NCBI RefSeq assembly: GCF_014837245.1 | Contig: NZ_JACYFU010000004.1 | Location: forward strand, 1 to 64,000 | Length of the DNA stretch: 64,000 nt | Source: Devosia oryzisoli | Lineage (GTDB): Bacteria > Pseudomonadota > Alphaproteobacteria > Rhizobiales > Devosiaceae | Direction of reading: 5' to 3' | Shown here: positions 1-8,278 of the stretch, in pieces | Position numbering within the stretch: position 1 is the first letter of the stretch | Layout of the letters: each line of letters begins with the position of its first letter | Program-made: the position numbers and the translations under genes | The notes under the pieces: generated by a model | Seen by the model: only the letters and a program-made list of their open reading frames with translations | Databases searched by the model: none | What the model was told of the DNA's origin: nothing

Positions 1-218
1 GCACCGTCATCGCACCCAACGACCCCAGCTGGGACCGCCTCACCACCCAGGCCAAAAAGGCTCAGGAGCACCCCCAGGCCTGGCTCGAAATGACCGACAT
101 CTACGGCGAACTGGCCGGAAATACAGCCTTCATCAACGCGTTCAGCCGCTCTCTCACGACGCTCTGGGAGATCGGCACTCCCGCCACGCTCAAACGCTAC
201 TTGGCAGCCGCGCTCTAG
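1..218 (+). CDS. Mannitol dehydrogenase-family polyol dehydrogenase, C-terminal fragment
   Basis: The frame is open from the window edge and ends at TAG 216-218, leaving about 71 C-terminal residues. The sequence (motifs DIYGELAGNTAFINAFS and TLWEIGTPATLKRYL) resembles the helical C-terminal domain of the mannitol dehydrogenase family (mannitol, arabinitol, ribitol dehydrogenases, fructuronate reductase), NAD-dependent long-chain polyol dehydrogenases. The pentulose kinase 39 bp downstream suggests oxidation of a pentitol to a pentulose, followed by phosphorylation. The substrate cannot be told from the fragment, and the active-site part lies outside the window. Confidence 0.7.
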   Translation, partial: TVIAPNDPSWDRLTTQAKKAQEHPQAWLEMTDIYGELAGNTAFINAFSRSLTTLWEIGTPATLKRYLAAAL

Positions 219-257
219 CCCGAGTAAGGTCCGCCCAGACCAAGAAGAGAGGGCGGC

Positions 258-1844
258 GTGGCGCAAAACCTCCTGGTGGGAGTTGATGTCGGCACGGGCA
301 GCGCCCGGGCCGGTGTTTTCACGCCCGACGGCCACCTCCTCGGCCGCAACGAGAATCCCATTCTCATGCGGCGCACCGACGCCAATTTCGCCGAGCATGA
401 CAGCGAGCAGATCTGGACCGCCGTCTGTTCGGCCGTGCATGGGGCGATGAACCAGGCCGGCGCCGCCCCCGAGGATGTGGTGGGTATCGCGTTCGACGCC
501 ACTTGCTCGCTCGTCGTGCGCGATGGCCAAGGCGCCCCCGTCACCGTCTCCCGGGACGGAGAGGATCGCTGGGACACGATCGTCTGGCTCGATCACAGGG
601 CGCTTGAAGAAGCGGACGAATGCACCCGGACCGGCCATGACGTGCTCCATTATGCCGGGGGCGTCATGTCGCCGGAAATGGAAGTGCCCAAGCTCATGTG
701 GCTCAAGCGCAACCTGCCCCAGAGCTGGGGCCGGGCCGGCCAGATCTTTGATCTTGCCGACTTTCTGTCCTGGAAGGCGACGGGATCTGCCGCCCGCTCG
801 CAATCCACCCTCACCTGCAAATGGACCTATCTCGGCCACCAGGAGCACCCCTGGCGCCAGGACTTCCTCGAGATGGTGGGGCTCGATGACCTCCTCGAGC
901 GCGCAGCGCTCCCCCAGCGGGCCAGTCCCGTCGGGGAAAATCTCGGGGCCCTGACGGAAAACGCTGCGGCGGCACTGGGCCTCACCACCAAGTGCAGGGT
1001 GGGGGCAGGCCTGATCGACGCCCACGCCGGGGCCCTCGGCGTCCTTGGCGCCTTCACCGCCGACGTCGAAACCATCGATCGTCACCTCGCTCTGATCGCC
1101 GGCACCTCGAGCTGCGTCATGGCCCTTTCGGCCGAGGACCGCCCCACCACCGGCGTCTGGGGACCCTATTTCGGCGCGGTCCTGCCCGGTGTCTGGCTCA
1201 ACGAAGGGGGCCAGTCGGCCACCGGCGCGCTCCTCGACCACATCATCCGCTGGCATGGCGCAGGCGGCGAGCCGACCCCCGAGCGGCATCTGGCGATCTG
1301 CCGCCGCGTGAGCGACCTGCGCGCCAGCGAAGGCCTGACCCTTGCCAACCGGCTGCATGTGTTGCCCGATTTTCACGGCAACCGGTCGCCGCTCGGCGAT
1401 CCCTTCGCCCTCGGCGTCATCTCCGGGCTGACGCTGGACAGCGATTTCGACAGCCTTTGCCGGCTCTATTGGCGCACCTGCGTGTCGATCGCACTGGGCG
1501 TGCGGCACATCCTCGAGACGCTCAATACCCGCGGCTATGCCATCGACACCCTCCACATCACCGGCGGCCACACCAAGAACCCGCTGCTGATGGAGCTGTA
1601 TGCCGATGCGACGCTGTGCACGGTCGTGGTTCCAGGGACACCGGACGCCACGCTTCTGGGCATGGCCATGGTGGCCGCCAATGCAGCAGGTCTATATTCC
1701 AGCCTCGACCAAGCATGTCTGGCGATGCAGCAGGGGGGCCAGTCCCGCCCGCCCGATCCGGCGGCCCAGCCACAGTTCGACAGGGACTATCGGATTTTCC
1801 TCGAAATGCTGCGGCAGCGGCAGGTCATCGACGCGCTCGAATGA
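258..1844 (+). CDS. FGGY-family pentulose kinase (ribulokinase-like)
   Basis: A 528-residue sugar kinase expected to phosphorylate a keto-pentose (ribulose or xylulose type) with ATP in the cytoplasm. The N-terminal phosphate-binding motif GVDVGTGSARAGVF, the GLIDAHAG segment, the GTSSC motif and the C-terminal GGHTKNPLL adenosine-binding motif are all present, and the length fits the FGGY carbohydrate kinases closest to D-ribulokinase. The start is GTG at 258, preceded by AAGAGAGGG. It sits just downstream of a polyol dehydrogenase, consistent with a pentitol pathway. Exact sugar specificity is inferred from the subfamily resemblance only. Confidence 0.85.
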   Translation: MAQNLLVGVDVGTGSARAGVFTPDGHLLGRNENPILMRRTDANFAEHDSEQIWTAVCSAVHGAMNQAGAAPEDVVGIAFDATCSLVVRDGQGAPVTVSRDGEDRWDTIVWLDHRALEEADECTRTGHDVLHYAGGVMSPEMEVPKLMWLKRNLPQSWGRAGQIFDLADFLSWKATGSAARSQSTLTCKWTYLGHQEHPWRQDFLEMVGLDDLLERAALPQRASPVGENLGALTENAAAALGLTTKCRVGAGLIDAHAGALGVLGAFTADVETIDRHLALIAGTSSCVMALSAEDRPTTGVWGPYFGAVLPGVWLNEGGQSATGALLDHIIRWHGAGGEPTPERHLAICRRVSDLRASEGLTLANRLHVLPDFHGNRSPLGDPFALGVISGLTLDSDFDSLCRLYWRTCVSIALGVRHILETLNTRGYAIDTLHITGGHTKNPLLMELYADATLCTVVVPGTPDATLLGMAMVAANAAGLYSSLDQACLAMQQGGQSRPPDPAAQPQFDRDYRIFLEMLRQRQVIDALE

Positions 1845-1948
1845 GGATGGGTCCATTGCCCCAGGGTCTCGCCTTGTCGGCATCCTGTGCACGCTGACCG
1901 CGCGAAACGCGGCGGCCGGTGGAGGTCATCCCGTCGAACGGGCTGGCG

Positions 1949-1974
1949 GGAACCAAAAATCAGCAGTCGCCGTT
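1949..1974 (+). promoter_or_regulatory. Predicted EcfG-type promoter (GGAAC-N17-CGTT)
   Basis: GGAAC at 1949-1953 and CGTT at 1971-1974 are separated by 17 nt, an exact match to the alphaproteobacterial EcfG consensus. It lies 59 nt before the ATG of the small membrane protein at 2034. Assigned by motif only. Confidence 0.7.
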
Positions 1975-2033
1975 TCAGTGTCACGCAGCCCGGAGGGCGC
2001 GCAGGACGATCCGACGGATCACTGGAGGACGAG

Positions 2034-2198
2034 ATGACACACATGGAAATCAAGGCACTGGAAGACGCTGGCCGGGACACCGCTGTTTGGACCGAAGCCT
2101 ATGACGGCCAGACGCATTATTCCAGCGTCATCCTGGCTCTGATGCCCGCCACCTTCATCCTGTTCGTCGCTACCGCACTGCTGCTTGCGTTGATCTGA
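2034..2198 (+). CDS. Small single-TM membrane protein, unknown function
   Basis: A 54-residue protein with a polar N-terminal half (MTHMEIKALEDAG onward) and one hydrophobic C-terminal helix (about residues 32-54) that ends at the C-terminus, so it looks like a tail-anchored or single-span inner-membrane peptide. The ATG at 2034 is preceded by GGAGGACG. An exact EcfG promoter lies just upstream, so it is probably induced by general stress together with the DUF3309 gene 49 bp downstream. No family was recognised. Confidence 0.65.
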   Translation: MTHMEIKALEDAGRDTAVWTEAYDGQTHYSSVILALMPATFILFVATALLLALI

Positions 2199-2247
2199 GC
2201 CTGATAGCGCAAGTTAGCGTCAACATGTCGAACCGGAGGGTCGCTCG

Positions 2248-2403
2248 ATGCTCGGCACCATTCTTATCATCATTCTCATTCTTCTTCTCATCGGCGCCCT
2301 GCCGACCTGGGGCTACTCCCGTGGCTTCGGCTACTTCCCGTCCGGCATTCTCGGCGTGGTCCTGGTCGTCATCATCATCCTGGTGCTGATGGGCAGAATT
2401 TAG
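2248..2403 (+). CDS. DUF3309 small hydrophobic membrane protein
   Basis: A 51-residue protein with two hydrophobic stretches around a short loop containing PTWGYSRGFGYFPSG, the pattern of the DUF3309 family found in many proteobacteria. Start is ATG 2248 with GGAGGG upstream. It follows the 54-residue membrane protein by 49 bp and is followed by a strong terminator, so the two small genes probably form one stress-induced transcript from the EcfG promoter at 1949. The biochemical role of the family is unknown. Confidence 0.85.
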   Translation: MLGTILIIILILLLIGALPTWGYSRGFGYFPSGILGVVLVVIIILVLMGRI

Positions 2404-2473
2404 CGCCAGCTAAAACCGGCAACTCCACTGGAGTTTGCCTGACAACCTGCAGGTCGCCCCCCTCAGGTTGCCC

Positions 2474-2510
2474 CGACCCCGAGCGCGTCCCGCGTCTCGG
2501 GGTCGTTTTT
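2474..2510 (+). terminator. Rho-independent terminator
   Basis: A perfect 10-bp stem (2474-2483 with 2496-2505) is followed by TTTTT at 2506-2510. It ends the transcript of the two small membrane protein genes just before the next EcfG promoter. Confidence 0.88.
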
Positions 2511-2525
2511 GTCACGGCCGGGGCC

Positions 2526-2551
2526 GGAACTCACATGGATTAAGCTACGTT
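2526..2551 (+). promoter_or_regulatory. Predicted EcfG-type promoter (GGAAC-N17-CGTT)
   Basis: GGAAC 2526-2530 and CGTT 2548-2551 with a 17-nt spacer, 28 nt before the ATG of the DUF883/YqjD-like gene. An exact consensus match in a short gap bounded by a terminator, so it is well placed to start a separate transcript. Confidence 0.72.
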
Positions 2552-2579
2552 GTAGCGGCATCATCCAAGGAGCGTCCCA

Positions 2580-2942
2580 ATGGCAAATACACCTGACATG
2601 GCCCCAGGCCGCCGCAAGGCTGCTGCGGCAGTCTCTTCTGTCGAAACCGAAACCCGTGAGCGCGAACTCGAGGCCCAGGTGGCCCAGTTGCAGAGCGACC
2701 TCAAGGCCATTACCGAAACCCTGAGGAAGCTGACGGAGGAGAAGGCCGGCGAGGTGCGCACCAGAGCTGAAATCGAACTGGAGCATCTCAAGCGCCGCGG
2801 ACAGCACATGCTGGAGGACGCCCAGGGCCAGGCGGGGGAGTACGAGCAGCAACTCAAGGACTCCATCCGGGAAAAGCCGCTCACCGCCGTGGCCGCGGCC
2901 CTCGGGGTAGGCTTCGTGCTGGCGCTGCTCACCCGGCACTGA
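2580..2942 (+). CDS. DUF883 / YqjD-ElaB-like membrane-anchored protein
   Basis: A 120-residue protein with a charged, heptad-rich region (about 22-95, likely coiled coil) and a C-terminal hydrophobic anchor (about 99-117) ending in RH. This is the layout of the ElaB/YqjD/YgaM (DUF883) family; in E. coli YqjD is a stationary-phase inner-membrane protein that binds ribosomes. ATG 2580 is preceded by AAGGAG. It forms a pair with the next gene (2-nt gap), the same pairing as yqjD-yqjE, and starts 28 nt after an EcfG promoter, consistent with stress induction. Confidence 0.82.
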   Translation: MANTPDMAPGRRKAAAAVSSVETETRERELEAQVAQLQSDLKAITETLRKLTEEKAGEVRTRAEIELEHLKRRGQHMLEDAQGQAGEYEQQLKDSIREKPLTAVAAALGVGFVLALLTRH

Positions 2943-2944
2943 CC

Positions 2945-3370
2945 ATGCACCTTCTCCTGCCCCTGGCCTCCCTGCTGGGTATCGAGCTGGAAGGACTTTC
3001 GGAGCGGCTCAAGGCGAAGGCCGTGGCCTTCGCCCTTATCGGCGTATTCGGTCTTCTGGGACTGGGGTTTGTGCTGAGCGCCATCTTCATCCTGGTGGCG
3101 TCGCAGACGGGGGTGCTTCTGGCAACGGCGATCTTCGGCGGTGTTTTCCTGCTGCTCAGCCTCGCCATCTATGTCGGCTACAGCGTCAGCGAGAATCGTC
3201 ACCGTCGGTCTGTCACGGAACGTCGCCGCTCCGCCGAAAAGGGTGCCTTCCTGTCCACCGCTGCAGCGGCCGCCCTGCCGCTGCTGCTGAAGTCGCCACT
3301 GATCGTCAAACTCGGGCTGCCGGCCGCTGCCATTGCCGCCCTGGCCCTCATGCGCAACGGCGACGACTGA
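2945..3370 (+). CDS. DUF1469 / YqjE-like (phage holin family) membrane protein
   Basis: A 141-residue protein with two adjacent N-terminal transmembrane helices (about 25-50 and 55-78), a basic cytosolic segment (NRHRRSVTERRRSAEK) and a hydrophobic C-terminal part. This matches the DUF1469/YqjE family usually encoded beside YqjD. It begins 2 nt after the DUF883 gene and certainly shares its transcript. The role is unknown; holin is a family label, not evidence of lytic function. Its stop abuts the stop of the convergent histidine kinase gene. Confidence 0.78.
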   Translation: MHLLLPLASLLGIELEGLSERLKAKAVAFALIGVFGLLGLGFVLSAIFILVASQTGVLLATAIFGGVFLLLSLAIYVGYSVSENRHRRSVTERRRSAEKGAFLSTAAAAALPLLLKSPLIVKLGLPAAAIAALALMRNGDD

Positions 3371-4885
3371 TCACTCCGCGGGCAGAGGGATCCATATCTC
3401 TGCCCGCACACCTGTTCCGGTCATCTTCAAATGAACGGAACTGTTGAGCACCTTGGCGAGGCTGCGCTCGATAAGCCGGGTCCCGAGGCCCGGCGCACCC
3501 ATGGCGCCAGCCGAAGATGCTCCGGCTTCCTGCCAATGGAGCCGCAGCCCGCGCTGCGGGGCTCGCTCAATCGCCCAATGCAGGTCGATATGGCCCTCCG
3601 GGCTCGAGAGTGCACCATGGCGCCGGGCATTGGTGGTCAGTTCATGCAGCACCAATGCAAGGCCCAGCGCGGCATCGGGCTCGAGCAGGATGTCCGGTCC
3701 AGACACCTCCAGCCTCTCGGTCGGAACAAGGAAATCCGGACCCAACTGGTTCTCGATGATCTCAAAGAGCTGAATGCCCCGCCAGTCGCGGTCGGCCAGC
3801 AGAACATGGGCTTCCGAGATGGTGCGCAATCTGCCGCTGAAGGCTTCGAGGAAAACGGCGGGATCGGGATTGCCGCGCCAGGTCTGCCGCGCCACCGACT
3901 GGATCATGGCCAGCGTGTTCTTCACGCGGTGATTGAGTTCCCGCAACAAAAGCCGCGTCTGGTCGGCGGCCGTCTTGGTATCGGTGACGTCGATGGAGAC
4001 TCCCATCATGATCTGCGCCCTACCCGCGGCATCGCGCTGATACACACGGCCACGCATCCAGATCCATCTGCTGCTGTGCGCCAGCCGGGCCTCGATGTCG
4101 AAATCGTCCCCGCTTTCGAGCGCACGCCCAAGCGCCTCGGCCACCATGACGGCGTCATCGGGATGATTCAGCGACAGGATCTGCTCGGACCTGAACGGCC
4201 CGGCCCCGTGGAGCCCGTACAGCCTGCAGAAGGTGTCGTTGCAGGTCACTTCATCCTTGCCGATGTCCCACAGCCAGCTTCCGACGCGCCCGACCTCGAG
4301 CGTCAGCGCATGGCGCCACTCCTCCCGCATCAGGGCCGCGGCCGTGCGCGCGCGCATCCTGGACTCGTCCTTGAGCTCGAACAGGCTCGCTGCGGTTTCG
4401 GCAAGGTCGTGCAACTGATCAAGCCAGGGGTCAGGGATTTCGGTCCAGGGCCTGGTATCGAAAACGCTCAGCGTTCCGAGGCGCTCCCCGCGGACACTGA
4501 TCGGGACACCGCAATAGAACCGCACGAAGGGCGGGCCCAAGACAAAGGGGTTGTTGGTAAAGCGCGGGTCCTGGGTCGCATCCAGAACGGTCAGATGAGG
4601 CATCTCCTCTGCCGCAATGGTATGGGCACAGAACGAGGTCTCCACGGGCGTTTCCTTGGGACTGTCCATCCCGAAAGAGGCCCGGTGCCACTGCCGCTGT
4701 TCATCGATCAAGGCAATCTGCGACACCGGCACACCCATCGCACGGGCCGCCATGCGGGCGATCTGATCGAAGTCCTTGTCCGGACCCGTATCCAGCACCC
4801 CAAGATCGCGCAGCACCGCCAGCCTTGCCGAATCCGATACCACCCTGCGAACGTCATCGGGCAGGATGGGGATTTGTTCAGTCAC
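3371..4885 (-). CDS. GAF-PAS sensor histidine kinase of the HWE family
   Basis: A soluble 504-residue kinase: GAF domain about 20-170, PAS domain with PAC tail about 185-305, then an HWE-type dimerisation/phosphoacceptor segment with ELNHRVKNTLAMIQ (phospho-His about H319) and an ATPase domain with LHELTTNARRHGAL as N box; the WQE tripeptide matches the family's W-x-E signature. HWE kinases commonly feed the PhyR general stress response in alphaproteobacteria. Absence of TM helices means it senses a cytoplasmic signal. An exact EcfG promoter lies upstream, suggesting positive feedback. The ligand is unknown. Confidence 0.86.
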   Translation of the reverse strand: MTEQIPILPDDVRRVVSDSARLAVLRDLGVLDTGPDKDFDQIARMAARAMGVPVSQIALIDEQRQWHRASFGMDSPKETPVETSFCAHTIAAEEMPHLTVLDATQDPRFTNNPFVLGPPFVRFYCGVPISVRGERLGTLSVFDTRPWTEIPDPWLDQLHDLAETAASLFELKDESRMRARTAAALMREEWRHALTLEVGRVGSWLWDIGKDEVTCNDTFCRLYGLHGAGPFRSEQILSLNHPDDAVMVAEALGRALESGDDFDIEARLAHSSRWIWMRGRVYQRDAAGRAQIMMGVSIDVTDTKTAADQTRLLLRELNHRVKNTLAMIQSVARQTWRGNPDPAVFLEAFSGRLRTISEAHVLLADRDWRGIQLFEIIENQLGPDFLVPTERLEVSGPDILLEPDAALGLALVLHELTTNARRHGALSSPEGHIDLHWAIERAPQRGLRLHWQEAGASSAGAMGAPGLGTRLIERSLAKVLNSSVHLKMTGTGVRAEIWIPLPAE

Positions 4886-4933
4886 GTTCGTTCCTTGAGC
4901 GGCACCGACACTGTGCGTTCATCAACAGCGGCT

Positions 4934-4958
4934 AACGACGGGGGACCCATCTAGTTCC
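4934..4958 (-). promoter_or_regulatory. Predicted EcfG-type promoter (minus strand, GGAAC-N16-CGTT)
   Basis: On the minus strand GGAAC (4958-4954) and CGTT (4937-4934) are spaced by 16 nt. The -10 is 48 nt before the ATG of the GAF-PAS kinase gene. The -35 overlaps the stop region of the upstream lipid kinase gene. Confidence 0.7.
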
Positions 4959-5874
4959 GCCTGCTCTGCTCATCGGCGGACCGGGGCATGATGACCGTCA
5001 ATGCTTGTCGCTCGCACCGCAGCACGACCTCCTCGTCGAGCGGGATGAGCTCGCCATCGATCACGGCGTGAGCGCGGCGTTTGCGCTTGGGGAACCGCAG
5101 CGTAATCTCCGGCGCGGCCTCCTCCTCGACAAGAGCATTGTCTCGCCACCGACCGGTGAACACGTCGAAGATCAGGCTCACGAGCTCTCCGGTCGTCAGC
5201 GTTTTTGCAACTACGACATCCAGTACGCCCTCGTCCAGGCGTCGCGCAACCGGCACTGGCGCTTCATTGAGGATGTTGTTCGAGACAACGATGCCGGCCA
5301 CGGTTTTAGCCGTCCGGTTTTCCTTGACCAGAAGGTCAACCTCAAACTTCGGAGGATCAACCACTGCGGCTGAAATGGCCCGCACACTGGCCACCATCTT
5401 GCCGATGCGGCTGCGAAAAACCATCTGGTCCCGGATGCGCACCAGTCGCGCATGGATCCCGACGCCGAACTGGTGCACGAAGGGCGTGCCGTTGGCAGTC
5501 CCGATATCGATCTTCCTAAACTCGCCAGCAGCGATGGCACCGAGCGCCCCTGGGAGATCAAGCGGCCCACCGAGCGCCCGAGCAAACAGGTTCATCGTTC
5601 CCGCCGGCAGGACAGCGAGGGGCTTGCCGCTCTTGAACGCAATGGCCGCCGCGGCAGAAATCGTGCCGTCTCCGCCGCCCGCGACGATGGCGTCCACGTC
5701 CGACGCCGCCGCCTTCTCCAGAGCGGCTTCGATGTCTTTGCCCTCCACCACGGTGCATGTGCACTCGTGGCCCGCTTCAGCGAAAATGGATCTCGCCTCC
5801 GCGCAGAAGGCCTCCAAATCCATGGTGCGCAGGGTGCCGCCCCCCCGGTTCAAGATCATTTCGTAGCGCATCAT
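4951..5874 (-). CDS. Diacylglycerol kinase-family lipid kinase
   Basis: A 307-residue DAGK_cat-domain protein (YegS/LCB5-like), expected to phosphorylate a lipid such as diacylglycerol or a sphingoid-like base with ATP at the membrane. The nucleotide-binding GGGDGT motif (about residues 66-71) and the following LPAGTMNLFAR segment are diagnostic. Its ATG lies within the last codons of the upstream CHASE3 kinase gene (4-nt ATGA overlap), so the two are translationally coupled. Linkage to stress kinases suggests a role in membrane remodelling under stress; that is inference. Confidence 0.85.
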   Translation of the reverse strand: MMRYEMILNRGGGTLRTMDLEAFCAEARSIFAEAGHECTCTVVEGKDIEAALEKAAASDVDAIVAGGGDGTISAAAAIAFKSGKPLAVLPAGTMNLFARALGGPLDLPGALGAIAAGEFRKIDIGTANGTPFVHQFGVGIHARLVRIRDQMVFRSRIGKMVASVRAISAAVVDPPKFEVDLLVKENRTAKTVAGIVVSNNILNEAPVPVARRLDEGVLDVVVAKTLTTGELVSLIFDVFTGRWRDNALVEEEAAPEITLRFPKRKRRAHAVIDGELIPLDEEVVLRCERQALTVIMPRSADEQSRRN

Positions 5875-7268
5875 GGTTCCATGGGTGAGGGGTCTGCGGG
5901 CGGTCTGTGCGCGCCCAATTCCGGCAACGCTATCCGGACCCTGAGGCCACCTTCGGCGCGCGGCTGGTAGTCCGGCACGCCGCCGAACTGACCGGAGAGC
6001 TGCTTGATGATGACGGAGCCAAGTCCCGGGCCATCGGCAACTTCCGGACCAAGGCCAACACCATTGTCGGCGACTTCGAGGACGGCAATGCCGTCTTCGC
6101 GGCGGAGCGACACCGAAATGGCTCCGGTTCGATCACCGGGAAAGGCGTGCTTGAGCGCGTTGGTCACCAGTTCTCCCACCAGAATGCCGATGGTCGTCGC
6201 ATCACGCGCCGAAACCGCGATGGGCTCGATGCTGCTGGTGATGCTCATCCTATCGGCATCGACCTGCGTGGTTCGGATATCCTCGATCACCGTGCCCAGA
6301 AACTCATCCGCGCTCGCCGACTCCAGGTCGTCCCCGAGGCGAAGGCGGCGGTGGGCCGAAGCGATGGCGTGCACGCGAAGGCGGGCGGCCTCAAGAGCAT
6401 TGCGCACCTCCTGGGACGGTGTGCGCAGCATCTGCAGGGCCAACAGGGACGAGACGGTCGCCAGGGAGTTGCCGATGCGATGGTTGGTGTCCTGCAGGAT
6501 GGCCTCGACCCGTTGGCGCTCATGCTCGGCAAAGGCTCGTGCCTCCTCGATGGCGCGCGTCCGCTCCGCCACCTCCGCCTCCAGCGCTTCGTTCTGGCTC
6601 ACCAGACCGGACTGACGCACGGTCAGGTCGGTGACCTGCCTCTGCGTTCGCGTCAACAGGGCATAGGCAAGGATGGCGGCGGCGGCGAGCGCTGCGATGA
6701 GCGCGGCAACCAGACCAATGCGGCTTCGATCGATGGCCGCGTTGCGCGCCTCGAGCTTTGCGTTTTCTTCCCCGATGAACGCCTCAAGCGTCTGCGTGAC
6801 TTCAGTCATGACGCGGGCGCCCATGCCGGTCTCGGTCAGAGTCTGGGCCTCGGCGGCCCGGGCATTTGCGACAAGCTCGATCGTGCGGGCCATCTCCGCC
6901 ATCTTTGTGGAGATGTCGCCCGTGATGCCGGCAACCTTGGCGGCCTGCCCCGGGTCCTCCTGCGTCATGGCCAGGAGTTCCTCGACGCGCCTGTCGATGC
7001 TCGAGACGGCCTCGCGGTAGGGCCTGAGGAAGTTCTCGTCGCGTGTCAGCAGGTAGCCGCGCTGGTTCGCCTCTGCCTGGCTGAGCGCGTTCATCAACTC
7101 TCGTGCGGCATTGCGCACGGCGTAGGTCTGGGTCACGTCGCCCAGTTGGCGGTCGATGCCCTGCATCAGCATCAAGGACGCTCCGGCCGCCAGACACACC
7201 AGCGCCAACGAAATCCATACGGCCAGTCGACGAGTGCTCAGCCGGGAGCGCAGCAATGGGCCTGCCAT
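5871..7268 (-). CDS. CHASE3-containing HisKA_2-type sensor histidine kinase (PhyK-like candidate)
   Basis: Membrane kinase of 465 residues from the chosen ATG at 7268: TM1 about 14-34, periplasmic CHASE3 helical domain about 40-175, TM2 about 184-205, coiled coil, then a HisKA_2 segment TNHRIGNSLATVSSLLALQ with phospho-His about H263 and an HATPase domain (GELVTNALKHAFPG as N box). The reading frame is open further upstream to 7421, but the extension has no domain and 7268 lies right before the TM helix. HWE/HisKA_2 kinases typically phosphorylate PhyR; with phyR 2.3 kb away this is a good GSR input kinase. Confidence 0.82.
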   Translation of the reverse strand: MAGPLLRSRLSTRRLAVWISLALVCLAAGASLMLMQGIDRQLGDVTQTYAVRNAARELMNALSQAEANQRGYLLTRDENFLRPYREAVSSIDRRVEELLAMTQEDPGQAAKVAGITGDISTKMAEMARTIELVANARAAEAQTLTETGMGARVMTEVTQTLEAFIGEENAKLEARNAAIDRSRIGLVAALIAALAAAAILAYALLTRTQRQVTDLTVRQSGLVSQNEALEAEVAERTRAIEEARAFAEHERQRVEAILQDTNHRIGNSLATVSSLLALQMLRTPSQEVRNALEAARLRVHAIASAHRRLRLGDDLESASADEFLGTVIEDIRTTQVDADRMSITSSIEPIAVSARDATTIGILVGELVTNALKHAFPGDRTGAISVSLRREDGIAVLEVADNGVGLGPEVADGPGLGSVIIKQLSGQFGGVPDYQPRAEGGLRVRIALPELGAHRPPADPSPMEP

Positions 7269-7381
7269 AACCACTCTTTCAAGGAGCAGGCCACACGCCT
7301 GCTTTTGAGCGCCAACGCCGCCGAAGCCATCCCGCTCCCGCCGGCCGCCGAATGCCCACCATGTGTTGCGCGATTGAACCA

Positions 7382-8137
7382 CTAGATCAAGGGCCGGCGG
7401 CGTTCCTCGGGCTCTTCCCACTTGGCAACGCTGCGCAACCCTTCGGCATCCAGCACTTCGCAGCTCCGGTCGTGCCAGCGCAGCAGGTTGAGGTTGGCGA
7501 GCTTGCGGAGCGTCTTGTTGGTGTGGACGATGGAGAGGCCGAGCGTGTCGGCCACGTGCTGCTGCGTCAGCGGCACCTCGATGCGCCCTCCCTTGCCCAG
7601 GCCCACCGATTCGCCGCGCCGATAGAGAAATGCAACAAGGTATGCAGCCCGTTCGAGGGCGCTGCGCCGTCCCAGACTGAGAAGATGCTCATCGAGCATC
7701 CGCTCCTCGCGCGCGGCCAGCCATGTCACGTCGTAGCCAAGACCGGGGTGGTTGCGGTAGAGCTCGTGCAGGCGGTCGCGCTGAAAAACACAAAGAACCA
7801 GAGGCGTGAGCGCTTCTACGGCGTGCTCGAGCTCTCCCATAAGCGAGCCCTGGAGGCCGATGAGATCCCCCGGCAACATGTAGTTGAGAATCTGTCGACG
7901 TCCGTCCGACAAGGTCTTGTAGCGAAAGGCCCATCCTGACAACACGGTAAAGAGGTGTGCGCTGTTGGAGCCCTGCGAGAGGATGCTGGCACCGGGTTCG
8001 GCAACCAGCTCGCCGGTCTTGAAGGATGACACGAACCTCAGTTCGGTGGTGGTGAAGTCCCGGAAGCGGGGCATCATGCGCAGCGGGCACTGCTCGCACG
8101 GCACGCGTCGCCCACTGTTCGGCAATACAAGAGTCAA
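7382..8137 (-). CDS. Crp/Fnr-family transcriptional regulator
   Basis: A 251-residue regulator: cyclic-nucleotide-like beta barrel (about 30-135), long dimer helix, and a C-terminal HTH_Crp domain whose recognition region is LTQQHVADTLGLSIVHTNKTLRKL. The N-terminus carries CEQC (C14, C17), and one more Cys lies near residue 111 (LVLCVF), but the third N-terminal Cys expected of an oxygen-sensing FNR cluster is absent, so a 4Fe-4S sensor is doubtful. An exact EcfG promoter precedes it, making it a candidate second-tier stress regulator. Downstream genes (CHASE3 kinase, lipid kinase) may be cotranscribed. Confidence 0.85.
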   Translation of the reverse strand: MTLVLPNSGRRVPCEQCPLRMMPRFRDFTTTELRFVSSFKTGELVAEPGASILSQGSNSAHLFTVLSGWAFRYKTLSDGRRQILNYMLPGDLIGLQGSLMGELEHAVEALTPLVLCVFQRDRLHELYRNHPGLGYDVTWLAAREERMLDEHLLSLGRRSALERAAYLVAFLYRRGESVGLGKGGRIEVPLTQQHVADTLGLSIVHTNKTLRKLANLNLLRWHDRSCEVLDAEGLRSVAKWEEPEERRRPLI

Positions 8138-8168
8138 ACCGGAAGCCCTACCCTCGAAGTCCGTTCAC

Positions 8169-8193
8169 AACGTTGCATCACCCGGCTCGTTCC
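8169..8193 (-). promoter_or_regulatory. Predicted EcfG-type promoter (minus strand, GGAAC-N16-CGTT)
   Basis: Minus-strand GGAAC (8193-8189), 16-nt spacer, CGTT (8172-8169). The -10 ends 31 nt before the ATG of the Crp/Fnr regulator at 8137, a typical leader length. Confidence 0.72.
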
Positions 8194-8278
8194 TTCTGCT
8201 CCTTGATCAACATGTCAAAGTTAAATGACACCGAAGGGTCCAGCGCCCATCAAGCGGGTCTTAACGGAGACATTCTGC

